From contig SKYD01000172.1 in NCBI GenBank assembly GCA_007128075.1, positions 1 through 5,465 of the forward strand: a stretch of 5,465 nt of DNA. Direction: 5' to 3'. Of this stretch, positions 1-5,465 are shown one piece after another. The translations under genes were made by a program, and so were the position numbers. The notes below the pieces were generated by a model. It ran no database searches. It saw only the letters and a list, made by a program, of their open reading frames with translations, and was not told where the DNA came from. Source of the DNA: Thiorhodovibrio sp. (GTDB taxonomy: Bacteria > Pseudomonadota > Gammaproteobacteria > Chromatiales > Chromatiaceae). Position 1 is the stretch's first letter. The number at the start of each line of letters is the position of its first letter.

Positions 1-320
1 ATAATACAGGGGAGATTCTTGCGTATGTTTTTGGGCACAGAAAAGACGAGGTTTTTCTTCAGCTGCAGAAATTGTTGAAGCCGTTTGGTATTAATCGCTT
101 TTACACAGATAATTGGGGAGCCTATGAGCGCCACATAACGGAAGCCGAACACTGTATTGGAAAGCGTAATACTCAAAAAATAGAGCGAAAGCATCTGACA
201 TTGAGAACACGCATTAAGCGACTGGCTAGAAAAACTATTTGCTTTTCAAAACTGAAAGAAATGTACGAAATTGTCATAGGGTTATTTATTAATCGCTACG
301 AATTTTGCGCTATCATTTAA
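1..320 (+). CDS. IS1-family transposase (InsB-like DDE catalytic part), 5'-truncated by window edge
   Basis: This is the C-terminal part of an IS1 transposase, which cuts and joins the element's DNA ends. The frame is open from the first base (first full codon at 3) to TAA at 318-320, giving about 105 residues. It begins NTGEILAYVFGHRKDEVF, the conserved stretch that normally follows the first catalytic Asp, so that Asp should lie just outside the window. The second catalytic Asp is in TDNWGAY (codon 108-110). The catalytic Glu is in IERKHLTLRTRIKRLARKT (codon 183-185), a block nearly identical to IS1 InsB. The C-terminus (ICFSKLKEMYEIVIGLFINR) also matches the family, so this end looks intact, with no frameshift or internal stop. 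In IS1 the full transposase is often an InsA-InsB' frameshift fusion; whether that applies here cannot be seen. An internal TTG at 72 is not a real start. Confidence 0.88.
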   Translation, partial: NTGEILAYVFGHRKDEVFLQLQKLLKPFGINRFYTDNWGAYERHITEAEHCIGKRNTQKIERKHLTLRTRIKRLARKTICFSKLKEMYEIVIGLFINRYEFCAII

Positions 321-324
321 TATG

Positions 325-349
325 AAAACAACAGTTTTTTAACACTACC
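325..349 (-). repeat. Probable right terminal inverted repeat of the IS1-family element
   Basis: Read inward from the element's edge on the - strand, the sequence starts GGTAGTGTTAAAAAACTG. The first bases resemble the GGTAATG/GGTGATG ends of IS1. It lies about 30 bases beyond the transposase stop, as expected. The matching left repeat is not in the window, so the call rests on the terminal motif and spacing only. The bases just outside, around 350-358 (CAAATTTAG), would be the right copy of an 8-9 bp target duplication if the element inserted by simple transposition. Confidence 0.55.
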
Positions 350-364
350 CAAATTTAGAATTGC

Positions 365-373
365 TGGTATACT
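365..373 (+). promoter_or_regulatory. Candidate extended -10 promoter for prfB-lysS-ygfX
   Basis: TGGTATACT fits the sigma-70 extended -10 element (TGn followed by TATACT, one mismatch from TATAAT). A start of transcription near 380 would leave a leader of about 28 bases before the prfB GTG. No good -35 box is present: the expected position (about 345-350) reads CTACCC and coincides with the end of the insertion sequence. Extended -10 promoters can work without a good -35, so this is plausible but not proven. Confidence 0.5.
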
Positions 374-394
374 TGGATGTTTAATTTTCTTAAT

Positions 395-398
395 GGAG
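395..398 (+). promoter_or_regulatory. Ribosome binding site of prfB
   Basis: GGAG lies 9 bases before the GTG at 408. This settles the start. In the same frame TGA codons occur at 399-401 and 405-407, directly upstream, so the ATG at 393 cannot be used and GTG 408 is the first possible start codon. Confidence 0.75.
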
Positions 399-407
399 TG
401 AATTTGA

Positions 408-1506
408 GTGCAGGACATCAACCCATTTCGTGCTCAACTGGCTGATCTCAAGGAGCGCTTGAACTCCTTGAGGGGGTATCTTTGACTATGCCGCCAAGCA
501 AGAACAGCTCACCGAGGTGTTGCGTGAGTTAGAAGAGCCAACGGTGTGGAATGATCCCGAACGGGCGCAACAGCTTGGGCGCGAGCGGGCTCAGCTTGAG
601 ACCATTGTGGTGGGCATTCGCAGCCTTGATCAAGGGCTTGCTGATGCCAGTGAGCTGCTGGAATTGGCTGCTGCTGAGGAGGATGACCAGACCGTCAGCG
701 CCGTCGAGCGTGATCTTGCTGATTATGCGCAGCGCATTGGTGAGCTGGAATTTCGGCGCATGTTCTCAGGCCAAACCGATGCCAACAACGCTTTTCTCGA
801 CATTCAGGCTGGCTCGGGCGGAACCGAGGCGCAAGATTGGGCGGAAATGCTGTTGCGGATGTATCTGCGCTGGGCGGAAAATCACGGCTTTAAGACCGAG
901 CTGATTGAATACTCGCCAGGTGAGGTCGCGGGGCTGAAATCGGCAACAGTGGCGGTGCAGGGCGATTATGCTTTTGGCTGGCTGCGCACCGAGACCGGCG
1001 TGCATCGGCTGGTGCGCAAATCGCCGTTTGATTCCGGCAACCGTCGCCACACCTCGTTTGCAGCGGTGTTTGTTGCCCCCGAGATTGATGATTCGATTGA
1101 GATCGACATCAACCCCGCCGATCTGCGCATCGATGTCTACCGCGCTTCGGGTGCCGGCGGTCAGCATGTCAACCGCACCGAATCTGCGGTGCGCATCACC
1201 CACAACCCGACCGGAATTGTGGTGCAGTGCCAGAGCGGACGCTCGCAACATGCCAATAAAGATCAGGCGATGAAGCAGCTCAAAGCCAAGCTCTATGAGC
1301 TGGAGATGCAGCAGCGTCTCGTAGCCCAACAGGCGCTGGAGGCCACCAAGTCAGACATCGGCTGGGGCAGCCAGATTCGCTCTTATGTGCTTGATCAATC
1401 GCGGATCAAAGATCTGCGCACCCAAGTCGAAACCGGCAACACTCAGGCTGTGCTCGACGGCCATCTTGACCCCTTCATTGAAGCCAGCCTCAAAAGCGGT
1501 TTATAA
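408..1506 (+). CDS. prfB: Peptide chain release factor 2 (RF2), with programmed +1 frameshift: join(408..482,484..1506)
   Basis: RF2 recognises UGA and UAA in the ribosomal A site and triggers hydrolysis of peptidyl-tRNA. Translation starts at GTG 408 and reads MQDINPFRAQLADLKERLN up to CTT 480-482, where codon 26 is an in-frame UGA (483-485). A +1 shift that skips T483 continues at GAC 484 to TAA 1504-1506, giving 25 + 340 = 365 residues, the same length as E. coli RF2. The stop-codon recognition motif SPF falls at residues 205-207 and the catalytic GGQ at 250-252, both at E. coli numbering. Residue 246, just before GGQ, is Ala, the common residue (Thr in E. coli K-12). The N-terminal helical domain, the decoding/catalytic core and the conserved C-terminus (NTQAVLDG, FIEASLK) are all present. 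An annotation that ignores the shift would start falsely at GTG 517 and lose 36 residues. The gene is first in a likely prfB-lysS-ygfX unit. Expression is presumably autoregulated: low RF2 leaves the UGA unread and favours the shift. Confidence 0.97.
447..472 (+). promoter_or_regulatory. Perfect 9-bp inverted repeat (possible mRNA hairpin) just before the frameshift site
   Basis: CTCAAGGAG (447-455) and CTCCTTGAG (464-472) are exact reverse complements separated by the 8-base loop CGCTTGAA. The 3' arm ends two bases into the AGGGGGT element of the frameshift signal, so a folded stem would hold part of the ribosome-pairing site. The 5' arm itself contains AAGGAG, a good anti-Shine-Dalgarno match. 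The repeat lies wholly in coding sequence (residues LKERLNSLR), so it may be partly chance. No function has been shown; the role in frameshifting is inference. Confidence 0.5.
471..486 (+). promoter_or_regulatory. prfB: prfB programmed +1 ribosomal frameshift site
   Basis: The 16 bases AGGGGGTATCTTTGAC contain every element of the known RF2 recoding signal: an internal Shine-Dalgarno-like AGGGGGT (471-477), the slippery codon CTT (480-482), the in-frame stop TGA (483-485) and a following C (486), the poorest context for UGA termination. As far as I can recall, the site is base-for-base the E. coli one. The peptidyl-tRNALeu slips from CUU to UUU, and reading resumes at GAC. The frame before the site and the frame after it both match RF2 protein, which proves the shift is needed. 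Confidence 0.97.
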
Positions 1507-1515
1507 ATTTTAGCT

Positions 1516-3027
1516 ATGACTCACGACCACGATCCATCGCTTGTCGATGAAAACAAACTGATTGCCCAACGGCGCGACAAACTCAACCACTGCCGCCAAC
1601 AGGCAGCGCCCGCGTTTCCCAATGATTTTCGCCGCAATGCGCTTGCCACCACGCTGCATGAACACTATAGCGCAACCGATGCCGCCGAGCTTGAGGTGCG
1701 CAATGTGCAGGTCAAGGTCGCTGGGCGGCTGATGAGCCGACGAGTGATGGGTAAGGCGAGTTTTGCCCACCTGCAAGACATGTCCGGCCAGATTCAGCTT
1801 TTTGTGCAGCGCGATCAGCTCGGTGTTGACGAATATGATTGGTTTAAAAAAGAGCTGGATATCGGCGACATTTGCGGTGCCAAAGGTGTGCTGTTTCGCA
1901 CCAAAACCGGCGAGCTATCAGTCAAAGTCACCCAGTTGCGGCTGCTGACCAAATCGCTGCGCCCACTGCCGGAAAAATTTCACGGTCTCGCAGATCAGGA
2001 AAGCCGCTATCGCCAGCGCTATCTTGATCTGATCATGAACGACAAAACCCGCCACACCTTTCGGCTGCGCAGTCGCATCATTCAGTTTGTGCGTGATTAT
2101 CTAAATGATCGTGACTTCCTTGAGGTCGAAACCCCGATGATGCAGGCGATTCCAGGCGGGGCGCTGGCGCGACCATTCAAGACCCACCACAACGCGCTCA
2201 ATCAGCCGTTTTATCTGCGCATCGCGCCGGAGCTGTATCTCAAACGGCTGGTCGTCGGCGGCTTTGAGCGGGTCTATGAGCTCAATCGCAATTTTCGCAA
2301 TGAAGGCGTTTCAACACGGCATAATCCCGAATTCACCATGGTCGAGCTTTATCAGGCGTATGCTGATTACCACGATTTGATGAACCTCACTGAGGAGCTG
2401 TTGCGCTCGCTGACCCAAACCCTGCTCGGCACCACCAAGTTCACTTATCAGGGTGCCGAGTATGATTTCAGTGCCCCCTTTGTGCAGATGACCGTGCGCG
2501 AGGCAATCCTCTATCACAATCCTGAGCTAACCGCTGCTCAGATTGATGAGCGGGCGGCGGCTGGCGAGGCGGCGTTGGCGCTGGGCATTCCAGTTCAAGA
2601 CGACTGGGGTCTCGGCAAGGTGCAGATCGAGATTTTTGAAAAAACTGTCGAAGCCAAGTTGCTGCAACCGACCTTTATCACCGAGTATCCGACCGAGGTT
2701 TCACCCTTGGCGCGGCGCAATGATGCCAATCCAACAGTCACAGATCGTTTTGAATTTTTTGTCGCTGGCCGCGAGATCGCCAATGGCTTTTCGGAGCTCA
2801 ACGATGCCGAGGATCAAGCAGCGCGCTTTCATGCTCAGGTCGCGGCAAAAGAGGCCGGCGATCACGAAGCGATGCACTTTGATGCCGATTATATCCGCGC
2901 ACTGGAATATGGGTTGCCACCAACAGCGGGTGAAGGCATCGGCATTGATCGGCTGGTGATGCTATTGACCGACGCGCCCTCGATTCGTGATGTGCTGCTG
3001 TTTCCGCATCTGCGGTCGGAAAATTAG
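1516..3027 (+). CDS. lysS: Lysyl-tRNA synthetase, class II
   Basis: It attaches lysine to tRNALys in the cytoplasm using ATP. The product has 503 residues, against 505 in E. coli LysS. After a short N-terminal helix comes the OB-fold anticodon-binding domain (about 55-150; VKVAGRLMSRR, FAHLQDMSGQIQLF), then the class II catalytic domain. Motif 1 is around FLEVETPMM (201-209). Motif 2 is FRNEGVSTRHNPEFT (260-274). Lysine-pocket signatures are SPLARRND (396-403) and GREIANGFSELND (418-430). Motif 3 is GEGIGIDRLVML (472-483) with the ATP-binding Arg at 479, followed by the conserved ending SIRDVLLFPHLR. All signatures are intact. It begins 9 bases after the prfB stop, as in the E. coli prfB-lysS operon. 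There is no convincing Shine-Dalgarno sequence before ATG 1516 (AAATTTTAGCT), so coupling to prfB translation is likely. The OB domain excludes the shorter paralogue EpmA. Confidence 0.97.
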   Translation: MTHDHDPSLVDENKLIAQRRDKLNHCRQQAAPAFPNDFRRNALATTLHEHYSATDAAELEVRNVQVKVAGRLMSRRVMGKASFAHLQDMSGQIQLFVQRDQLGVDEYDWFKKELDIGDICGAKGVLFRTKTGELSVKVTQLRLLTKSLRPLPEKFHGLADQESRYRQRYLDLIMNDKTRHTFRLRSRIIQFVRDYLNDRDFLEVETPMMQAIPGGALARPFKTHHNALNQPFYLRIAPELYLKRLVVGGFERVYELNRNFRNEGVSTRHNPEFTMVELYQAYADYHDLMNLTEELLRSLTQTLLGTTKFTYQGAEYDFSAPFVQMTVREAILYHNPELTAAQIDERAAAGEAALALGIPVQDDWGLGKVQIEIFEKTVEAKLLQPTFITEYPTEVSPLARRNDANPTVTDRFEFFVAGREIANGFSELNDAEDQAARFHAQVAAKEAGDHEAMHFDADYIRALEYGLPPTAGEGIGIDRLVMLLTDAPSIRDVLLFPHLRSEN

Positions 3028-3035
3028 CGATTATT

Positions 3036-3449
3036 GTGGCAACACTGGCGTTCACCATTCGCCCCTCGCGCTGGCTGCAAGGCTATGCGCTGATCACGCA
3101 TGGGCTGGCGCTGGCGGTGAGTCTGACCCTGCCGCTGGGGTTATTGTTGAGCATGGCAGTGATTGTTCATGGATTTTGGGTGCGTCGCCAACTGCAGTTG
3201 CGCACTGCCACGGCGATCTGTGCGGCAACCTGGACGCTCAACGGCTGGACACTGCATGATCGTGCCGGGCGTTGTCTGGCGGCGACATTGAGCGTCGGCA
3301 GTCGTCTCACCCGTTGGCTGATCGTGCTGCGTTTTCGCTGCGATGATCAGCAACGGCGCACCTTGTTATTAGCCCCCGACAGCCTTGCCACGGATGAGTG
3401 GCGACGGCTGCGGGTGCGTTTGCGGCGCGTGAATCAACGCGCCAAATGA
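3036..3449 (+). CDS. ygfX: YgfX (CptA)-family inner-membrane protein
   Basis: The product has 137 residues, close to the ~135 of E. coli YgfX. The N-terminus is short and polar (TIRPSRW), followed by two hydrophobic stretches, about 14-32 and 33-48, broken by a Pro. These are predicted membrane helices, followed by a cytoplasmic Arg-rich domain. The pattern TIRPSR-W-ITHGLALAV and the C-terminal block LAPDSLATDEWRRLRVRL correspond to the E. coli family pattern (IHGLVAAV; LAADSMDEAEWRDLRRIL, from memory). In E. coli this family is paired with SdhE (YgfY/CptB), the flavinylation factor. YgfX was reported as a toxin acting on FtsZ and MreB, but that role is disputed. Here the upstream neighbour is lysS, 8 bases away, not sdhE. 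The start GTG 3036 is the first usable one after a stop at 2988-2990 in this frame. No clear ribosome binding site is seen, so translation may depend on lysS. Family assignment is by eye from short motifs. Confidence 0.75.
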   Translation: MATLAFTIRPSRWLQGYALITHGLALAVSLTLPLGLLLSMAVIVHGFWVRRQLQLRTATAICAATWTLNGWTLHDRAGRCLAATLSVGSRLTRWLIVLRFRCDDQQRRTLLLAPDSLATDEWRRLRVRLRRVNQRAK

Positions 3450-3455
3450 AAGCTG

Positions 3456-4904
3456 TTAAGCGTTCAACTTCGCTTGCAGACACTCATTGACTTGCTGTGG
3501 ATTGGCTTTGCCCTGGGTTTGCTTCATCACCTGACCGACAAAAAAGCCAAACAGTTTGTCTTTGCCAGCGCGGTACTGCGCCACCTGTTGCGGGTTGGCG
3601 GCAAGGATGCTGTCGATGAGTTGCTCAATCGCCGCGCTGTCGGTCATCTGTTCTAAGCCCCGTGCGGCAATGACGGTATCGGCATCGCCCTCGCCATTGA
3701 ACATTGCCTCAAACACCTGCTTGGCGAGTTTGCCGGATAGCGAGCCGTCCTGGATGCGTTTGAGCAATCCTGCCAGTTGCTGGGCATCGACTGGGCTGGC
3801 AGTCAGCTCCAATCCCGCTTTGTTCAACGCCGCTGCCAACGCGCCGTTGATCCAGTTGGCTGCCAGCTTGGCATCATTGATCTCGGTTGCTACCTGCTCA
3901 AAATAGGTCGCGCTGTGATGATCCGAGGTCAACAGCCCGGCATCATGGGCAGACAGCCCATAGTGATCGCAAAACCGCTGGCGCATGGTTGCTGGCAACT
4001 CGGGCAGATCGGCAATTGTCTCGGTGATAAATGCGGCATCCAGCTCCACCGGCAACAAATCAGGATCGGGAAAATAGCGGTAATCGTTGGCCTCTTCTTT
4101 GGAACGCATCGAGCGAGTTTCATCCAGCGCCGCATCATAAAGCCGCGTTTCCTGAACGACCTCCCCGCCGTCTTCTAAAATCTCTTGCTGGCGCTCGATC
4201 TCAAACTCCAGCGCCTTTTGCAAAAAGCGAAACGAGTTGATGTTTTTAATCTCGGCGCGGGTGCCCAGACGGGTTTCACCGCGCAAGCGTAGCGAGATAT
4301 TGGCATCGACCCGAAACGAGCCTTCCTGCATGTTGCCGTCGCTAATCCCAATCCACCGCACCAGTTGATGAATGGTGCGGGCATAGGCGACCGCCTCCTG
4401 TGGCGAGCGCAGATCCGGCTCGGAAACAATCTCTAACAGCGGCGTGCCAGCGCGGTTGAGATCAATCCCGCTATAGCTACCGCCGTCGGTGCCGAGTTGA
4501 TCATCGTGCAATGATTTCCCCGCGTCTTCTTCCAGATGGGCGCGGGTGATGCCGATGGTTTTGACCTCGCCCTGATCAAGGATAATCTCAATCTGACCAC
4601 GCCCAACAATCGGCAATTCATACTGGCTGATCTGATAACCCTTGGGCAGATCGGGATAAAAATAATTTTTACGCGCAAAGACCGAGCGCGGGGCAATCTC
4701 GGCACCAATGGCGTGCCCAAAGCGCACTGCACAGCGCACCGCCGCGACATTGAGCACTGGCAACACCCCAGGCAACCCAAGATCAATAGCGCAGGCTTGG
4801 GTATTGGGTGCGGCACCGAAGGTCGTTGCCGCGCCGGAAAAAATTTTGCTAACAGTCGCCAGTTGGGTATGAATCTCTAGCCCGATGACTGATTCCCATT
4901 GCAT
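3456..4904 (-). CDS. gatB: Aspartyl/glutamyl-tRNA(Asn/Gln) amidotransferase subunit B
   Basis: GatB binds the misacylated tRNA and activates its Glu or Asp side chain with ATP. Ammonia supplied by GatA then turns it into Gln or Asn. The chosen start is the ATG at 4904 (MQWESVIGLEIH, 482 residues), which has GGAGG 8 bases upstream and places the metal-site residues Glu10, His12 and Glu125 at the numbering I recall for the S. aureus enzyme. An in-frame ATG at 4919 would add only MEDHR and would be made from the ribosome binding site itself. Family signatures in order: FARKNYFYPDLPKGYQISQY, HLEEDAGKS (from 123), DLNRAGTPLLEIVSEPD, GTRAEIKNINSFRF, MRSKEEANDYRYFPDPDLLP (from 266), then the helical and YqeY-like tail with GKLAKQVFEAM, FGFFVGQVMK and KANPQQVNE. 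All appear intact. It follows gatA by 15 bases in the same operon and ends 6 bases from the convergent ygfX. Confidence 0.96.
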   Translation of the reverse strand: MQWESVIGLEIHTQLATVSKIFSGAATTFGAAPNTQACAIDLGLPGVLPVLNVAAVRCAVRFGHAIGAEIAPRSVFARKNYFYPDLPKGYQISQYELPIVGRGQIEIILDQGEVKTIGITRAHLEEDAGKSLHDDQLGTDGGSYSGIDLNRAGTPLLEIVSEPDLRSPQEAVAYARTIHQLVRWIGISDGNMQEGSFRVDANISLRLRGETRLGTRAEIKNINSFRFLQKALEFEIERQQEILEDGGEVVQETRLYDAALDETRSMRSKEEANDYRYFPDPDLLPVELDAAFITETIADLPELPATMRQRFCDHYGLSAHDAGLLTSDHHSATYFEQVATEINDAKLAANWINGALAAALNKAGLELTASPVDAQQLAGLLKRIQDGSLSGKLAKQVFEAMFNGEGDADTVIAARGLEQMTDSAAIEQLIDSILAANPQQVAQYRAGKDKLFGFFVGQVMKQTQGKANPQQVNECLQAKLNA

Positions 4905-4912
4905 CCTGTGAT

Positions 4913-4917
4913 CCTCC
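4913..4917 (-). promoter_or_regulatory. Ribosome binding site of gatB (decides the start)
   Basis: Reading on the - strand, the gatA stop TAA is followed at once by ATGGAGGATCACAGGATG. The GGAGG core is 8 bases before the second ATG (4904), ideal spacing. The first ATG overlaps this site and has no site of its own, because the bases before it are the end of gatA. The second ATG is therefore the better start. Confidence 0.8.
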
Positions 4918-4919
4918 AT

Positions 4920-5465
4920 TTAACCCAACGCTGGCGTGGCTTGATGCCACTCGGTGACCTGCTGAAAGCGATGCGCTAAATTCAACAGCCGCCCTTCCTG
5001 AAAATACGAGCCGATCAATTGCACGCCAACCGGCAGCCCAGCCACTGGTCGAGCAGGATGCGAGAGTGCCGGCAATCCGGCGAGATTGGCAGCAATGGTA
5101 TAAATATCATTGAGATACATCGCCACTGGATCATCGGATTTAGCGCCCAAGTCAAAGGCGGTGGTTGGCGTGGTCGGCCCTAAAATCACATCGACCTTGG
5201 CAAAAGCGCGGGTGAAATCGTCGCTGATTAGACGGCGGATTTTTTGGGCTTTGAGATAATAGGCATCGTAATAGCCGGCTGAGAGCACATAGGTGCCGAT
5301 CATGATTCGCCGTTTGACCTCATCGCCAAAGCCTTCAGCACGGCTGCGTTGATAAAGATCATTTAGATCAATCGGATCCGCACAGCGATGGCCATAGCGC
5401 ACCCCATCAAAACGCGCCAGATTGGACGAACATTCCGCAGGTGCGACCACATAATAGGCGGGAAC
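4920..5465 (-). CDS. gatA: Glutamyl-tRNA(Gln) amidotransferase subunit A, C-terminal part (5' end outside window)
   Basis: GatA is the amidase subunit of GatCAB: it releases ammonia from Gln (or Asn) and feeds it to GatB. The frame is open from the window edge to TAA 4922-4920, giving 181 residues, a little over a third of the usual ~480. It opens VPAYYVVAPAECSSNLARFD followed by GVRYG, the highly conserved GatA block that lines the amidase site. Further family signatures are EVKRRIMIGTYVLSAGYYDAYY, the DVILGPTTPTTAF stretch, and NDIYTIAANLAGLPAL ... GLPVGVQLIG near the end. The Lys-Ser-Ser catalytic residues belong to the N-terminal part, off the window. No frameshift is visible. It is co-oriented with gatB, 15 bases before the preferred gatB start. 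gatC, commonly upstream of gatA, would lie beyond the right edge. The GTG at 5450 is only an internal codon. Confidence 0.95.
   Translation of the reverse strand, partial: VPAYYVVAPAECSSNLARFDGVRYGHRCADPIDLNDLYQRSRAEGFGDEVKRRIMIGTYVLSAGYYDAYYLKAQKIRRLISDDFTRAFAKVDVILGPTTPTTAFDLGAKSDDPVAMYLNDIYTIAANLAGLPALSHPARPVAGLPVGVQLIGSYFQEGRLLNLAHRFQQVTEWHQATPALG

Larger units (their letters stand above)
1..349 (+). mobile_element. IS1-family insertion sequence, right-hand part
   Basis: The left edge of the window lies inside an IS1-family element. What is visible is the end of the transposase gene, about 29 bases of non-coding DNA, and a probable terminal inverted repeat ending at about 349. The stretch is much richer in A and T than the following genes, which fits acquired DNA. 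The start of the element, its first open reading frame and the left copy of the target duplication are outside the window. The right boundary is inferred from the match of the terminal bases to the GGTRRTG-type ends of IS1 relatives and from the short distance between stop codon and end that is usual in IS1. It could be off by one base (349 or 350). Confidence 0.75.

Noticed and set aside
324..340. AAAAC/GTTTT hairpin followed by T residues as a terminator of the transposase gene
   Set aside because: The stem is almost all A-T and very weak; the sequence is better explained as part of the IS terminal repeat.
483..485. In-frame TGA as evidence that prfB is a pseudogene
   Set aside because: It is the programmed frameshift stop, with all the known stimulatory elements around it; the rest of the gene is intact.
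766..1329. 187-codon open frame on the - strand inside prfB
   Set aside because: It lies entirely opposite the conserved RF2 core, has no recognisable motif or ribosome binding site, and is the kind of long antisense frame common in GC-rich genes.
2543..2959. 138-codon + strand frame within lysS
   Set aside because: It is a shifted frame of the conserved LysRS catalytic domain; the protein is rich in Arg, Ser and Pro with no domain pattern.
2798..3058. 86-codon - strand frame across the lysS-ygfX boundary
   Set aside because: It has low-complexity composition, overlaps conserved LysRS motif 3 and has no start signal.
3458..3475. Inverted repeat AAGCG/CGCTT as a terminator between ygfX and gatB
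   Set aside because: It is only five base pairs with an 8-base loop, lies inside coding sequence of gatB and has no T tract on either side.
3777..4178. 133-codon + strand frame opposite gatB
   Set aside because: gatB is unambiguous on the other strand across this region; this frame shows no family features.
4433..4816. 127-codon - strand frame inside gatB
   Set aside because: It is an alternative frame of the most conserved part of GatB and has no independent support.

Overview
The window is a piece of a bacterial chromosome, most likely gammaproteobacterial. The evidence is a prfB gene with the classical +1 frameshift site, followed directly by lysS as in Escherichia coli. Next comes a gene of the YgfX (CptA) family, which is essentially gammaproteobacterial. 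A gatA-gatB pair on the other strand suggests a lineage that makes Gln-tRNA and/or Asn-tRNA by transamidation, unlike E. coli. I cannot name the genus. The housekeeping genes are GC-rich, while the first ~350 bases are clearly AT-rich, as expected of a mobile element.

Layout: (1) 1-349 is the right-hand part of an IS1-family insertion sequence: the C-terminal end of its DDE transposase plus a probable terminal inverted repeat. (2) 350-407 is a short leader with an extended -10 promoter and a GGAG ribosome binding site. (3) 408-1506 is prfB (release factor 2). It starts at GTG, is interrupted at codon 26 by an in-frame UGA, and is read through by a programmed +1 shift. The joined product is 365 aa. 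(4) 1516-3027 is lysS (class II lysyl-tRNA synthetase, 503 aa). (5) 3036-3449 is a ygfX-like gene for a small protein with two membrane helices. These three + strand genes are separated by only 9 and 8 bases and probably form one transcription unit. (6) On the - strand, converging on ygfX with a 6-base gap, lie gatA (only its C-terminal 181 codons are inside the window) and gatB (complete), in operon order gatA then gatB.

Functionally the window is a translation-fidelity neighbourhood: termination at UGA/UAA (RF2, autoregulated by its own frameshift), lysine charging (LysRS), and repair of misacylated Glu-tRNAGln/Asp-tRNAAsn (GatCAB). The YgfX-like protein is the exception, and sdhE, its usual partner gene, is not beside it.

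I do not see a wholly new system. The points most worth a second look are a perfect 9-bp inverted repeat that runs into the Shine-Dalgarno-like element of the prfB frameshift site, an IS end placed where the -35 box of the prfB promoter would be, and the ygfX gene separated from sdhE.
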